From: Arenibacterium halophilum
GTDB taxonomy: Bacteria > Pseudomonadota > Alphaproteobacteria > Rhodobacterales > Rhodobacteraceae
DNA length: 64,000 nucleotides
NCBI RefSeq assembly: GCF_005938225.1
Contig: NZ_VCPC01000001.1
Location: 496,001 to 560,000, forward strand
Direction of reading: 5' to 3'
Made by a program: the position numbers and the translations under genes. This document shows positions 40,630-49,950 of the stretch, in pieces. The notes under the pieces were generated by a model that saw only the letters and a program-made list of their open reading frames with translations, made no database searches and was not told the origin of the DNA. The number at the start of each line of letters is the position of its first letter. Position 1 is the first letter of the stretch.

Positions 40630-42081
40630 TCAGAACGGTGCCTCGGTGTCGCCCATGCGAACGTAGACCGATTTGACCTGGCTATAGTGTTCGATCGCGG
40701 CCGAGGAATTCTCGCGCCCCACGCCCGATTGCTTGACCCCGCCAAAAGGCGCTTCTACCGGCGCGTCGTTGTAAGAGTTGATGAAACAGGTGCCGGCCTC
40801 AAACCCTGCCGCCACGCGGTGGGCGCGGGCCAGATCGCGGGTATAAACGCCCGCAGCCAGCCCGAATTCGGTGGCATTGGCGCGGGTCATCACCTCTTCC
40901 TCGGTATCGAAATCCAGCACCGCCATCACGGGGCCAAAAATCTCTTCCTGCGCGATCACCATATCGTCGGTCACATCGGCAAAGACGGTCGGTTCAACCC
41001 AGAACCCCTCTTGCCCGACCTGATTGCCGCCGGTGACAAGCCGTGCGCCTTCGTCCTGGCCCTTGGCAATATAGCCCAGCACGATGTCCATCTGGCGCTG
41101 GCTGACCATGGGGCCAAAGCTGGTGTCGGGGTCCATCGGGTCGCCCATGCGGGCGCCCTTCAGCCGTTCGGTCAGGCGGGTCAGGAACGCCTCTTTGATG
41201 CCCTTCTGCACGAAAACACGGGTGCCGTTGGAACAGACCTGTCCCGAGGAATAGAAATTGCCAAGGATCGCGCCCGATACGGCGTTGTCCACATCGGCGT
41301 CGTCAAAGATCACCAGCGGGGATTTCCCGCCCAGCTCCATCGTTACATGCTTCATGCCGGCGGCGGCGGCGGCATAGACCTTGCGGCCCGTGGGAACTGA
41401 CCCGGTCAGCGATACCTTGTCGACATCCGCATGGCCGACCAACGCGGCGCCTACATCGCCCAGTCCCTGCACCACGTTGTAAACGCCCTTGGGCAATCCG
41501 GCCTCGACCAGGATTTCCGCAACCTTCAGCGCGCACAGCGGGGTCGTCTCGGACGGTTTGAAGATCATCGTGTTGCCGCAGGCCAGCGCGGGCGCGCCCT
41601 TCCAGCAGGCGATCTGGGTCGGGTAGTTCCACGCGCCGATCCCGACACACACGCCCAGCGGCTCGCGCCGGGTATAGACCCAATCCTCGCCCAGTTGGAT
41701 GTGCTGGCCGGTCAGCGTGGCGGCCATGCCGCCGAAGTATTCCAGCGCATCGGCGCCGCTGGTGGCGTCGGCCACGCTGGTTTCCTGATAGGGCTTGCCC
41801 GTATCCCAGGTTTCCAGCACCGAAAGGTCGTGATTGCGGTCGCGGATCATATCGGCGGCGCGGCGCAGGATGCGGCCCCGTTCCGTCCCGCTCATCGCAG
41901 CCCATGCGGCCTGTGCCGCTTGGGCCGAAGCCACAGCGCGCTCGACGATCGCGGGCGTGGCGGAATGCACTCGCGCGATCACCGCGCCGGTCGCCGGATA
42001 GATCACGTCGATGGGGGTGCCGCCGGTGTCCTCGACGTACTCGCCGTCGATGAAATGGCTCGCTTGGGGCTGTGTCTGCAT
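40630..42081 (-). CDS. betB: Betaine aldehyde dehydrogenase
   Basis: Oxidises betaine aldehyde to glycine betaine with NAD(P)+. The 483 residues show the ALDH fold: [20 protein letters not shown], the general-base Glu in MELGGKSP, and the nucleophile Cys283 in [13 protein letters not shown]. Length and motifs match BetB. It is the fourth gene of the bet operon, 60 bases after the transporter gene. A small gap of about 85 bases separates it from the GST. Confidence 0.93.
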   Translation of the reverse strand: MQTQPQASHFIDGEYVEDTGGTPIDVIYPATGAVIARVHSATPAIVERAVASAQAAQAAWAAMSGTERGRILRRAADMIRDRNHDLSVLETWDTGKPYQETSVADATSGADALEYFGGMAATLTGQHIQLGEDWVYTRREPLGVCVGIGAWNYPTQIACWKGAPALACGNTMIFKPSETTPLCALKVAEILVEAGLPKGVYNVVQGLGDVGAALVGHADVDKVSLTGSVPTGRKVYAAAAAGMKHVTMELGGKSPLVIFDDADVDNAVSGAILGNFYSSGQVCSNGTRVFVQKGIKEAFLTRLTERLKGARMGDPMDPDTSFGPMVSQRQMDIVLGYIAKGQDEGARLVTGGNQVGQEGFWVEPTVFADVTDDMVIAQEEIFGPVMAVLDFDTEEEVMTRANATEFGLAAGVYTRDLARAHRVAAGFEAGTCFINSYNDAPVEAPFGGVKQSGVGRENSSAAIEHYSQVKSVYVRMGDTEAPF

Positions 42082-42141
42082 GGTCGTCCTCGGATGGGTT
42101 GGCCGCGCCGGAACACCCCGGCGCGGTCTGGTCTTGTCAGG

Positions 42142-43320
42142 TCAGGTGGTTGGCGTGGCCACGCCGTCGTTCAGGGGGGCCAGTTGGTCGCGTCGGGTGA
42201 TCACATAGATCACGCAGGCCACGTAGATCGCGATCACCACGGTGCCGACCCACTGGATTTGCAGCCACTGGCTCTGGAACAGCAGCGTCAGCACGAACAG
42301 CCCTACCGCATTGCCCAGCACATACATCGGGCCGCCGAGGCGTTCCGCCGACAGGTTCAGGTTGTCGGTATAAAGCCGGATCAGCGAGTCGAACGAGTTG
42401 ATGACGAAGATGATGCCGACAATGGTCATCGCCCAGTTCGCCATGCCCGCCGTCGGGATCGCATTCAGGTGATAGTAGTACAGAACCGAGAACCACACCG
42501 CGAGCGGGATCGACGGGAACACCAGCAACGCCGCCAGCAGCTGCCAGGTCTTCAGCCCCCCGACAAAGCGCGAGGTGAATTGCCCGATCATGATCGACCA
42601 GGCGAACCACCAGAACAGGTAGAATTCGTGGTATTCGGTCAGCGGCAGGATGAATTTGTGCAGGTTGCCGAAATAGCCGCCGATGTTGCCTGCGACGCCG
42701 AAAAACTCGCCCAGCCCCATGCCCGCGTTCAGCCACATGCCCGCGATCAGCGCAAGGAACAGCGCGGTGGACCCGACCGACAGCACCTTGACGTAGCGGA
42801 TGTCAGTTGAGGAAAACGCCGCCGCAAGGATCACGAGGAAGCAGATCAGGTAGAACACCGGCAGGATGGTTTCGCCGTCGCCCACCTCGGCGATGTAATA
42901 GGGCATGTAGATCAGGAACAGCGCCCCGGTGAAGGCGCAGGTGGTGATGATGACGATGGTGTTTGCCAGCTTCACCAGCGGCTTTTCAAAGAACTTCACC
43001 CGCGGCTCGATGGCACAGAAGTAAAAGGCCGTGAGGAAGTAGAAGGCCCAGATCAGAAAGCCCCAGAACCCGAATTCCAGCGCCAGCGGGTTGGTAAATC
43101 CATAGGCGGGTTCAGCTGCGGTGTCGGCGTAAAGCGGATAGTCAAACGCCAGCGGAAACATGATCAGCCCCACGTCCAGGCCGGATGTGAAAAGGATCGC
43201 GATGAAGGTGAACAGCGGCACCGGGTCAGGCCCGATCAGGCGCAGGTTCCACCATTTGATCGTACAGAAGATCACCAGCGCAAAGGCCAGCAGGATCCCG
43301 AAAGATATGATTGCGGTCAT
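42142..43320 (-). CDS. Compact BCCT-like transporter, probably for choline
   Basis: A 392-residue membrane protein with about ten hydrophobic helices. The segment YLFWWFAWSIMIGQFTSR aligns with the BCCT signature (WWxxWxPFVGxFIARISRG), and FVINSFDSLIRLY resembles the FVTSxDS motif. BCCT carriers usually have 12 helices and more than 500 residues. Here the aromatic box region (WWFAW) survives but several helices seem missing or altered. It lies in the choline-sulfate/betaine operon, so a choline or betaine role is likely. It may also be a distinct family that only resembles BCCT. Confidence 0.7.
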   Translation of the reverse strand: MTAIISFGILLAFALVIFCTIKWWNLRLIGPDPVPLFTFIAILFTSGLDVGLIMFPLAFDYPLYADTAAEPAYGFTNPLALEFGFWGFLIWAFYFLTAFYFCAIEPRVKFFEKPLVKLANTIVIITTCAFTGALFLIYMPYYIAEVGDGETILPVFYLICFLVILAAAFSSTDIRYVKVLSVGSTALFLALIAGMWLNAGMGLGEFFGVAGNIGGYFGNLHKFILPLTEYHEFYLFWWFAWSIMIGQFTSRFVGGLKTWQLLAALLVFPSIPLAVWFSVLYYYHLNAIPTAGMANWAMTIVGIIFVINSFDSLIRLYTDNLNLSAERLGGPMYVLGNAVGLFVLTLLFQSQWLQIQWVGTVVIAIYVACVIYVITRRDQLAPLNDGVATPTT

Positions 43321-43433
43321 TGTTGCGTCGTCCCTGTTGTTGCCGGGTCATTCGTGTGATCCGGTCGCGGATGCCGTTTGTGTATCCGGGCCGGCGCGGC
43401 ATCCCGCATCACCGGCCCGACCTTGAAATGGGC

Positions 43434-44942
43434 CTATTCGCCGCGCGGGAAGCGTTTGCTTTCCTCCAGCACGTTCAGATCCATGTGGTTGCGCATGTAG
43501 CGTTCGGATGCCTTTTGCAGCGGTTGGTAATCCCATGGGTAATACCCGCCCTGACGCAGCGCCTCGTAAACCACCCAGCGTCGCGCCTGACTGGCGCGCA
43601 CATCGGCGTCGAACCGGTCCAGATCCCAGCGCGCATCGGCCATGTCGCGGAACTGCGCCAGCGTGTCGGCATGGGCCGGATCATCGGCAAGGTTGGTCAG
43701 CTCGTGCGGGTCGCCCGCCACGTCGAACAGCTGTTCGGGATCCAGTGCGCAGCGGGTGTATTTCCACCGCCCCTGCCGCAGGCAGACCATCGGCGCATAG
43801 GACGCTTCGGCGGCGTATTCCACCGCAACGGGCGCCGTGCGCTCGGCCCCGTTGGCCAGCGCGGTCAGGTCTTCGCCATCGGTCCAGGGCGCGATCTCGG
43901 CCACGTCCACGCCCGCCAGCGCGGCCAGCGTCGGGTTCAGGTCCAGCGTGGAGACCGGCGTGTCCACCAGCCCCGGTTGCAGCCCCGGCGCGGCGATCAT
44001 CAGCGGCACCCGCGCGGATCCCTCAAAGAAGGACATCTTGAACCACAGCCCGCGTTCGCCCAGCATGTCGCCATGGTCGGACACGAAGGCGATGATCGCC
44101 TCTTGCCGGGTGTCTTCCAGCACCTGAAGGATTTCGCCGATCTTGTCGTCAAGATAGCTGATATTGGCGAAATAAGCCTGGCGCGAGCGGGCGATGTCAT
44201 CGTCGGTGATGTTGAAATCGCGCCAGTTGTTGGCATCGAAAATCCGCTTCGAATGCGGATCCTGCGCGTCATAGGGGATGGCCGGGACCGTCGGCGCCAG
44301 GTGGTCGCACCCCTCGTACAGGTCCCAGTACTTGCGCCGCGCGACATAGGGGTCGTGCGGGTGGGTAAAGCTGACCGTCAGGCACCAGGGCCGGTCGTCA
44401 TTGCCGCGCGACAGGTCGTACAGCTTGGCCGTGGCGTTATAGGCGACTTCGTCATCGTATTCCATCTGGTTGGAAATCTCGGCCACGCCCGCGCCCGTGA
44501 CCGAGCCCATGTTGTGATACCACCAGTCGATGCGTTCCCCCGGTTTGCGGTAGTCCGGGGTCCAGCCGAAATCGGCGGGATAAATGTCGGTCGTAAGCCG
44601 CTCCTCGAACCCGTGCAGCTGATCGGGGCCGACAAAATGCATCTTGCCCGAGAGGCAGGTGTAATAGCCCGCGCGCCGCAGATGGTGGGCGTAGGTCGGG
44701 ATGTCGCTGCGGAATTCGGCGGCGTTGTCGTAGACCCCGGTGCGCGACGGCAACTGCCCCGACATGAAGGCCGCACGTCCCGGCGCGCAGAGCGGGCTGC
44801 CGGTATAGGCGTTGGCAAAGCGGGTCGAGCGCGCCGCCAGCTTCTTCAGGTTGGGCGCGTGCAACCAATCCGCAGGGCCGTCGGGGAACAGCGTGCCGTT
44901 CAGCTGGTCGACCATAAGGATCAGGATGTTGGGTTTGCTCAT
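43434..44942 (-). CDS. betC: Choline-sulfatase
   Basis: Hydrolyses choline-O-sulfate to choline and sulfate. The 502-residue alkaline-phosphatase-fold enzyme starts with NILILMVDQLNG (metal-binding Asp), and has the sulfatase motif SPLCAPGRAAF in which Cys52 should be oxidised to formylglycine. SDHGDMLGERGLWFK is the second conserved block. No signal peptide: cytosolic, as usual for BetC. ATG overlaps the betI stop (ATGA). It explains why the operon can start from a sulfated osmolyte. Confidence 0.93.
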   Translation of the reverse strand: MSKPNILILMVDQLNGTLFPDGPADWLHAPNLKKLAARSTRFANAYTGSPLCAPGRAAFMSGQLPSRTGVYDNAAEFRSDIPTYAHHLRRAGYYTCLSGKMHFVGPDQLHGFEERLTTDIYPADFGWTPDYRKPGERIDWWYHNMGSVTGAGVAEISNQMEYDDEVAYNATAKLYDLSRGNDDRPWCLTVSFTHPHDPYVARRKYWDLYEGCDHLAPTVPAIPYDAQDPHSKRIFDANNWRDFNITDDDIARSRQAYFANISYLDDKIGEILQVLEDTRQEAIIAFVSDHGDMLGERGLWFKMSFFEGSARVPLMIAAPGLQPGLVDTPVSTLDLNPTLAALAGVDVAEIAPWTDGEDLTALANGAERTAPVAVEYAAEASYAPMVCLRQGRWKYTRCALDPEQLFDVAGDPHELTNLADDPAHADTLAQFRDMADARWDLDRFDADVRASQARRWVVYEALRQGGYYPWDYQPLQKASERYMRNHMDLNVLEESKRFPRGE

Positions 44943-45511
44943 ACGCCGTCTCCGGTCAGTTTGGCCAGCACGTCCAGAGCGTGGACGGTGGCGCGTTCGG
45001 GTGTTTCGGGGTCGCTGAGCGCGGCGCGGATATACAGCCCGTCGATCAGCGCAACCATGGTATCGGCCACCGCCTCGGGCGCGCGGCATATCGGACGCAA
45101 CGCATGGGTCAGGTTCGAGCGCATCCGCCGCTGATAGATCCGCCACAGGCGCAGCGCCTCGGGGTTGGTCTGGGCCAGCACGTAAAACGTCATCCAGGCG
45201 GTGGTGGATTCGGGTGTGAAGCAAGAGGGCGCAAAACACGCGCGCACGATGGCCGCCGCCCGGCCCTCGGGGTGCGCCATCACCAGCCCGGCGCGCGCCT
45301 CGGCACCGAAATCACCAAGAATGCGGCGCATTGCAGCCAGGAAAATCTGCTCTTTCCCGCCAAAGTAGTGATGCGCCAGCGCGCTGGACATACCGGCCCG
45401 GCGCGCGATCTGGCTGACCGTCACATCCAGAGATCCGACCGCGCCGATTTCGGCGATCGTCGCCTTCACCAGCGCCTCTCGGCGAATGGGTTCCATTCCG
45501 ACCTTGGGCAT
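44939..45511 (-). CDS. betI: TetR-family repressor BetI
   Basis: Represses the bet operon; in other bacteria choline relieves it. The 190 residues start MPKVGMEPIRREALVKATI, then the TetR helix-turn-helix VSQIARRAGMSSALAHHYFGGKEQIF, which is very close to known BetI. A C-terminal helical ligand domain follows. GGAGAGGGC precedes the ATG. Upstream is a candidate promoter (TTGACG-N17-TAGCCT) overlapping a palindrome at 45553-45574. Confidence 0.93.
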   Translation of the reverse strand: MPKVGMEPIRREALVKATIAEIGAVGSLDVTVSQIARRAGMSSALAHHYFGGKEQIFLAAMRRILGDFGAEARAGLVMAHPEGRAAAIVRACFAPSCFTPESTTAWMTFYVLAQTNPEALRLWRIYQRRMRSNLTHALRPICRAPEAVADTMVALIDGLYIRAALSDPETPERATVHALDVLAKLTGDGV

Positions 45512-45538
45512 GCCCTCTCCTTTCGGGAATTGCTCCCT

Positions 45539-45574
45539 AGGCTAGAAAGGGGTTATTGACTCGTCAATCAATAA
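45539..45574 (-). promoter_or_regulatory. bet operon promoter with overlapping BetI operator
   Basis: Perfect palindrome ATTGAC-TC-GTCAAT (45555-45568) lies inside a wider TTATTGA/TCAATAA inverted pair (45553-45574). On the minus strand TTGACG (45562-45567) and TAGCCT (45539-45544) make a -35/-10 pair with a 17-base spacer. The palindrome overlaps the -35 box, fitting a repressor. The distance to the betI start is about 42-63 bases. Confidence 0.7.
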
Positions 45575-45598
45575 AATCCGATACGCGCCCGGCGCACG

Positions 45599-46594
45599 TT
45601 AGTCGCCTCGCCTGAATTCCAGGAAATTGCCGTCCGGCAGGTAGATCAGCGTCATCTTCTGCGCGTCCAGCACCTCGACCTTATAGCACTGTTCCTCGCC
45701 GGTCTCGGCGTCGGTTGCGCTTAGGTAAAGCCCGGCGTTGGCGTTCTGTCCGCAGGTCTGGCCGATGGCCAGGTATTCGGTCTGCCCCGGTCGACCGCCA
45801 AAGGTGCTGGTGCGTTCGGACCCAACGACATCGAACCGCGCATTGGCATCGTCGTGGGCGAACCACGTGCCCTGCATCCGGTTCAGGATGATATCTGCCT
45901 CGGTCGGCTCACGCCCGGAAAGACCCGTCAGCACCATATGGGCGCCCAACCCCGAGACCTCGGTCAACCGCCCCCGTACGGTCACCGATGCCCCGGGGGC
46001 CTTTTCATGCAGCCGCTTGAACAGGAAACCCGGCGTGCCCGCCCCTGCCACGACTAGAAACTTGGTGCCGCCCGCATGAAAGCTGCAAATGGCCTGCGAG
46101 TCTTCCACCGGTTGAGAGCACCCCTGAATCCGCGCATCCCCATGATAGCTTTCGCCAGCCACCTCGGGCCGGGTTTCGGCCTGATGCATCATCTCTGACA
46201 AAGCCACACGATGGCTGCCCGCGCTGGCGCCGGTGTCGATCTGGCGAAACATCGCGCTTTGGAACCCGCGCGCGGCGCATTCGTCGCTGCCCGGGATCAC
46301 AAACGCCTTCTCCATCGTGCAAAAGCGAAAATCTTCGGCCGCGAATTCCCAGCCCTTCGATTCGGACAGCAGGTAATAATACCGATGCGTCAGATCACCC
46401 TCGATGGTTTCGGCGCATTGCGTGGGCGCAAGGTTCCACCAGCCCTGCGAGACCAGCTTGCCGTCCGCCTCGTATCCGACGGCGACGCTTTGATTTGCTT
46501 TGGTATCGTTGCACACCTGCAGCCCGGCCCGCGCCGGTCCCGGCGCCTGAAGGGCAAGCAGCATCAATGCCGACACGTAAGCTGTCGCCTTCAT
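45599..46594 (-). CDS. DUF1036-type secreted protein
   Basis: A 331-residue exported protein with a signal peptide (ends ARAG near residue 24). The N-terminal part (LQVCNDTKANQSVAVGYEADG ... QGWWNLAPTQCAETI) matches the DUF1036 domain, with Cys residues likely paired. A long C-terminal half contains GRLTEVSGLGAHMVLTG and is not recognised. It lies upstream of the bet promoter and downstream of a DMT gene on the same strand. Function unknown. Confidence 0.75.
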   Translation of the reverse strand: MKATAYVSALMLLALQAPGPARAGLQVCNDTKANQSVAVGYEADGKLVSQGWWNLAPTQCAETIEGDLTHRYYYLLSESKGWEFAAEDFRFCTMEKAFVIPGSDECAARGFQSAMFRQIDTGASAGSHRVALSEMMHQAETRPEVAGESYHGDARIQGCSQPVEDSQAICSFHAGGTKFLVVAGAGTPGFLFKRLHEKAPGASVTVRGRLTEVSGLGAHMVLTGLSGREPTEADIILNRMQGTWFAHDDANARFDVVGSERTSTFGGRPGQTEYLAIGQTCGQNANAGLYLSATDAETGEEQCYKVEVLDAQKMTLIYLPDGNFLEFRRGD

Positions 46595-46662
46595 TGCGTT
46601 CTCCCGACCCCCGAGGCCCCTTACACTCTATCGGCAAACCCCGCTGCGGGACAATCGCCAGT

Positions 46663-47568
46663 TCACAGTTTGGTGGCATTCACCACCGGGGTCACCGGAC
46701 GCCGCTTCAGCCGCGCCTCACGCCATGTGATAAAGCTGACCGACCCCATGATCAGCGCCCCGCCCGCCATGACCCAGGCATCCAGCGGCTCGCCAAACAC
46801 GATAAGGCCAAGGATCGCAGCCCAGACCAATTGCAGGAAGGTCACCGGCTGTGTCACCGACACCGGCGCCACGGCAAAGGCCAGCGACATCGCGTAATGC
46901 CCCACGGTGGCAAAAGCCGCAACCCCGGCCAGAACTGCAAATTCCCAAAGCGTGGGCTGCACCCAATGCGTCACGGCAAACGGTGCCAGAGCTACGGTAA
47001 CAAAGACAGACAGCATGCCAACCACCAGCGCAGGATTCGATTTGTCGACGGTGATCTTGGCCAACAGGTACGACCCGCCGAACACCAGCGCCGCCAGCAT
47101 CATCGCCCAATGGCCGGCGCTGATCTCGCGCAGTCCGGGGCGCAGGATGATCGCCGCCCCGATCAGCGCCAGCACGATCGCAGCGATCCGCCGGAACGCC
47201 AGTTTCTCGCCCAGGAAAAACGCCGCGCCGATGGTGACATAGATCGGCGACAGAAAGTTGATCGCGGTTACATCCGCCAGCGCAATCCGCGCCATCGCAT
47301 AGAACCACAGCGCCACACCCGCCGCATGCAGCACCCCGCGGGTGACGAACTGCGCCCACAGGCGCGGCGCAATCGGCTCGGCAAACATGCGCGGCACCAG
47401 CGGCAACAGGAACACCAGCCCGAACAGATAGCGCAAAAACGCGGATTCAACCGCCGGGATCCGGGGGCCAAGATATTTGACCAGCGCATTGACGGCGACG
47501 AAACAGAAGCCCGCGAAGAGCATCCAGAGCACGCCCGCGACCGGGCGTTGAGGGGCGGATTGATCCAT
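46663..47568 (-). CDS. EamA/RhaT-type DMT exporter
   Basis: A 301-residue inner-membrane protein with ten predicted helices in two EamA repeats (GVLWMLFAGFCFVAVNALVKYLG and GHWAMMLAALVFGGSYLLAKIT). The second repeat has WAAILGLIVFGEPLDAW, with the G-E-P motif typical of the family. It likely exports a metabolite or drug. The substrate cannot be inferred from context. It begins 41 bases after the argO stop on the same strand. Confidence 0.9.
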   Translation of the reverse strand: MDQSAPQRPVAGVLWMLFAGFCFVAVNALVKYLGPRIPAVESAFLRYLFGLVFLLPLVPRMFAEPIAPRLWAQFVTRGVLHAAGVALWFYAMARIALADVTAINFLSPIYVTIGAAFFLGEKLAFRRIAAIVLALIGAAIILRPGLREISAGHWAMMLAALVFGGSYLLAKITVDKSNPALVVGMLSVFVTVALAPFAVTHWVQPTLWEFAVLAGVAAFATVGHYAMSLAFAVAPVSVTQPVTFLQLVWAAILGLIVFGEPLDAWVMAGGALIMGSVSFITWREARLKRRPVTPVVNATKL

Positions 47569-47608
47569 ACCACAGGTTCAACACCCTTCCCGCAAGCATG
47601 GCAACCCT

Positions 47609-48226
47609 TCACATCGCAATCAGTTTCGCGGCGATGGCCCACATGGTCACCCCGATCAGCGCATCCAGTATCGCCCAGGCCCGAGGCCGTGCGAACAAAG
47701 GCGCCAAAAGCCGCGCGCCATAGCCCAATGCAAAGAAGAACGCGAAACTGGCGCAGATCGCCCCAAGTCCGAACAGCAGGCGCGCCTCGTACTGTGCCGA
47801 AACCGTCCCCAGCAGGACCACCGTATCCAGATAGACATGCGGATTGAGCCAGGTGAAGGCCAGCACTGTCGCCAGCGTGGCCCCGAGCCCGCGCCCGCCC
47901 GTCGCGACGCCGTCCACGGTCAGCGCGGCACCCCCGCGCCATGCACTGCGCAGGCTCAACGCCCCATACACCAGCAAAAACGCCGCCCCACCAAAGCGCA
48001 TGACTCCTTCCAACCAAGGGGCTAACCGCGCCAGAGTGCCAAATCCCGCCACCCCGGCTGCGATCAGAAGCGCGTCGGACACGGCACAGGTCAGACAGAC
48101 GGCAAACACGTGCTGCCGCGCCAGCCCCTGCCGCAACACAAATGCGTTTTGCGCTCCGATCGCGAGGATCAGACTGAAGCCAAGGGCAAACCCCGCGATG
48201 ATCGCGGTTGTCGGGTCATTTTGCAT
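47609..48226 (-). CDS. argO: ArgO/LysE-family arginine exporter
   Basis: A 205-residue LysE-family exporter with five to six helices. ILAIGAQNAFVLRQGLARQHVF is the ArgO signature, and TWLNPHVYLDTVVLLG is the second conserved motif. In E. coli, ArgO exports arginine and canavanine under control of ArgP. It is divergent from argP across a 94-bp gap with a TTAATT-N11-AATTAA palindrome. I chose the ATG at 48226 (MQNDPTTAI). Confidence 0.92.
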   Translation of the reverse strand: MQNDPTTAIIAGFALGFSLILAIGAQNAFVLRQGLARQHVFAVCLTCAVSDALLIAAGVAGFGTLARLAPWLEGVMRFGGAAFLLVYGALSLRSAWRGGAALTVDGVATGGRGLGATLATVLAFTWLNPHVYLDTVVLLGTVSAQYEARLLFGLGAICASFAFFFALGYGARLLAPLFARPRAWAILDALIGVTMWAIAAKLIAM

Positions 48227-48288
48227 GGTCGAATGCTCCGTGGACAGGGTGACAGTTTGACTACGCCGGGCCAACGAGTGTAATCCAG

Positions 48289-48311
48289 TTAATTCCACGC
48301 ACCATAATTAA
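48289..48311. promoter_or_regulatory. LysR-type operator TTAATT-N11-AATTAA in the argO-argP gap
   Basis: Perfect six-base arms with an 11-base spacer, matching the T-N11-A rule for LysR-type sites. It lies just upstream of argP (start 48321) and about 65-85 bases from the argO start. Likely the ArgP site. Confidence 0.65.
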
Positions 48312-48320
48312 GTTCTACTA

Positions 48321-49229
48321 ATGTCATTCGACCCCGATCACCTTGCCGCCCTCTCCGCCATCCTTCGACATGGCAGTTTCGAGGCCGCAGCCGCGGAATT
48401 GCTCGTGACGCCCTCGGCTGTCTCGCAACGCATCCGCACGCTCGAGGAACGGGTTGGCGCGTCCCTGATCCGCCGCGGCCAGCCCTGCACTGCGACCCCC
48501 ACCGGGGCCCGGCTCGCCAAACACGCCGAGGATATCACCCTGCTCGAGGCGCAGCTGGCTCGCGATCTGTCGCTGGACTCGCGGCCCTACCCGGCACAGG
48601 TGCGCCTTGCGGTGAATGCCGACAGCCTTGCCACGTGGTTCGTGACCGCGCTGGCGAACCTGCCCGATCTGCTGGTCGATCTGGTGATCGACGACCAGGA
48701 CCACAGCGCCGACTGGCTCCGTGACGGCACCGTCAGCGCCGCCGTCACCGCGACGGGCCGCCCCGTACAGGGCTGCGACGCCATTCCGCTGGGCACGCTG
48801 CGCTATGCCGCCACCGCCAGCCCGGCCTATCTGGCGCGCTGGTTTCCCGGCGGCCTGTCGCCTGAGAACCTGTCCCGCGCGCCCTGCCTTGTTTTCAGCG
48901 CCAAGGACAGGCTGCAACACCGCTGGATGGAAACGAACGTGCCCGCGTCGCGCCGCATGTCTCCCCCGTGCCACGTGCTGCCGTCGACCCACGCCTTCGT
49001 CGATGCGGCGCTGGCGGGCGTCGGCTGGGGCATGAACCCCTGGACGCTGGTGAGCGATCACATCCGCGCCGGACGGCTTGCAGAACTGCGCCCCGGCGCG
49101 CTACTGGATGTGCCACTGTCCTGGCAGGTCAGCCGCATCATGGCCCCCGCTTTGACACCGCTGACCCAGGCCGTCCGCCAGGCCGCTACCGCCGGGCTGC
49201 ATCAGCCCCTTAAACCGCGCAAGGAGTAA
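48321..49229 (+). CDS. argP: LysR-family regulator ArgP
   Basis: A 302-residue LysR-type regulator. The N-terminal winged helix reads LAALSAILRHGSFEAAAAELLVTPSAVSQRIRTLEERVG, the ArgP/IciA form. Effector domain from about residue 90. In E. coli, ArgP activates argO when arginine is bound and is locked by lysine. Gene pairing with argO supports this identity. The stop is four bases before the nitroreductase-like gene, whose ribosome binding site AGGAG is at the 3' end of argP; the two may be cotranscribed. Confidence 0.92.
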   Translation: MSFDPDHLAALSAILRHGSFEAAAAELLVTPSAVSQRIRTLEERVGASLIRRGQPCTATPTGARLAKHAEDITLLEAQLARDLSLDSRPYPAQVRLAVNADSLATWFVTALANLPDLLVDLVIDDQDHSADWLRDGTVSAAVTATGRPVQGCDAIPLGTLRYAATASPAYLARWFPGGLSPENLSRAPCLVFSAKDRLQHRWMETNVPASRRMSPPCHVLPSTHAFVDAALAGVGWGMNPWTLVSDHIRAGRLAELRPGALLDVPLSWQVSRIMAPALTPLTQAVRQAATAGLHQPLKPRKE

Positions 49230-49233
49230 CCCG

Positions 49234-49926
49234 ATGTTCGCCAAAGATGCCCTCTCCTACGCGGCCATCCCGCTGCCAGACCGCTTCGAGCATACCGACG
49301 ACCAGATGCGTGCCCGGGCTCAAGCCTTCCATGACCACATGCGCCGCCGCCATACCGTGCGCGATTTCAGTGCCCGGCCCGTTCCGCGCGAGGTGATCGA
49401 AACCTGCATCCGCACCGCCGGCACAGCGCCTTCGGGCGCCAACCATCAGCCCTGGCACTTTGCGGCCATCGCCAGCCCGGCACTGAAACAGCAAATCCGC
49501 GACGAAGCCGAAGAAGAAGAACGCCGGTTCTACGCCGGCGGCGCCGGTGACGAATGGATCAAGGCGTTGGAGCCCATCGGCACCACGGCAGACAAGCCCC
49601 ACCTGACAATCGCTCCCTGGCTGATCGTTGTCTTCGCCCAACGCTGGGGCGAATTCGACGACGGCACCCGGTATAAGAACTACTACGTGCCCGAAAGCGT
49701 GAATATCGCGACGGGGTTCCTGCTGGCCGCCCTGCACGACGCCGGGCTCGTCACGCTGACCCACACCCCCAACCCGATGAAATTCCTGACACCGGCGCTG
49801 AATCGCCCGGCCTCTGAAAAACCCACGATGATCATTGCGGTCGGTCATCCGGCGGAAAACGCCACCGTCCCGGAGGTCGCGAAGATGAAAAAGCCGCTGG
49901 AGCAGATTTCCAGCTTCTTCGACTAG
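49234..49926 (+). CDS. Nitroreductase-fold flavoprotein, iodotyrosine-deiodinase-like
   Basis: A 230-residue FMN protein. The nitroreductase core has RRRHTVRDFSARPVPREV (FMN phosphate arginines) and TAPSGANHQPWHF. The lid contains E96, Y100 and K121 (in EERRFY and ADKPHL). This spacing (+4, +21) equals that of mammalian iodotyrosine deiodinase E153/Y157/K178, which grip the halotyrosine zwitterion. Bacterial homologues with that triad are known to dehalogenate halotyrosines. It follows argP by four bases. A generic nitroreductase remains possible. Confidence 0.82.
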   Translation: MFAKDALSYAAIPLPDRFEHTDDQMRARAQAFHDHMRRRHTVRDFSARPVPREVIETCIRTAGTAPSGANHQPWHFAAIASPALKQQIRDEAEEEERRFYAGGAGDEWIKALEPIGTTADKPHLTIAPWLIVVFAQRWGEFDDGTRYKNYYVPESVNIATGFLLAALHDAGLVTLTHTPNPMKFLTPALNRPASEKPTMIIAVGHPAENATVPEVAKMKKPLEQISSFFD

Positions 49927-49950
49927 GAGCGGTGTCTGGACACAAAAAAC

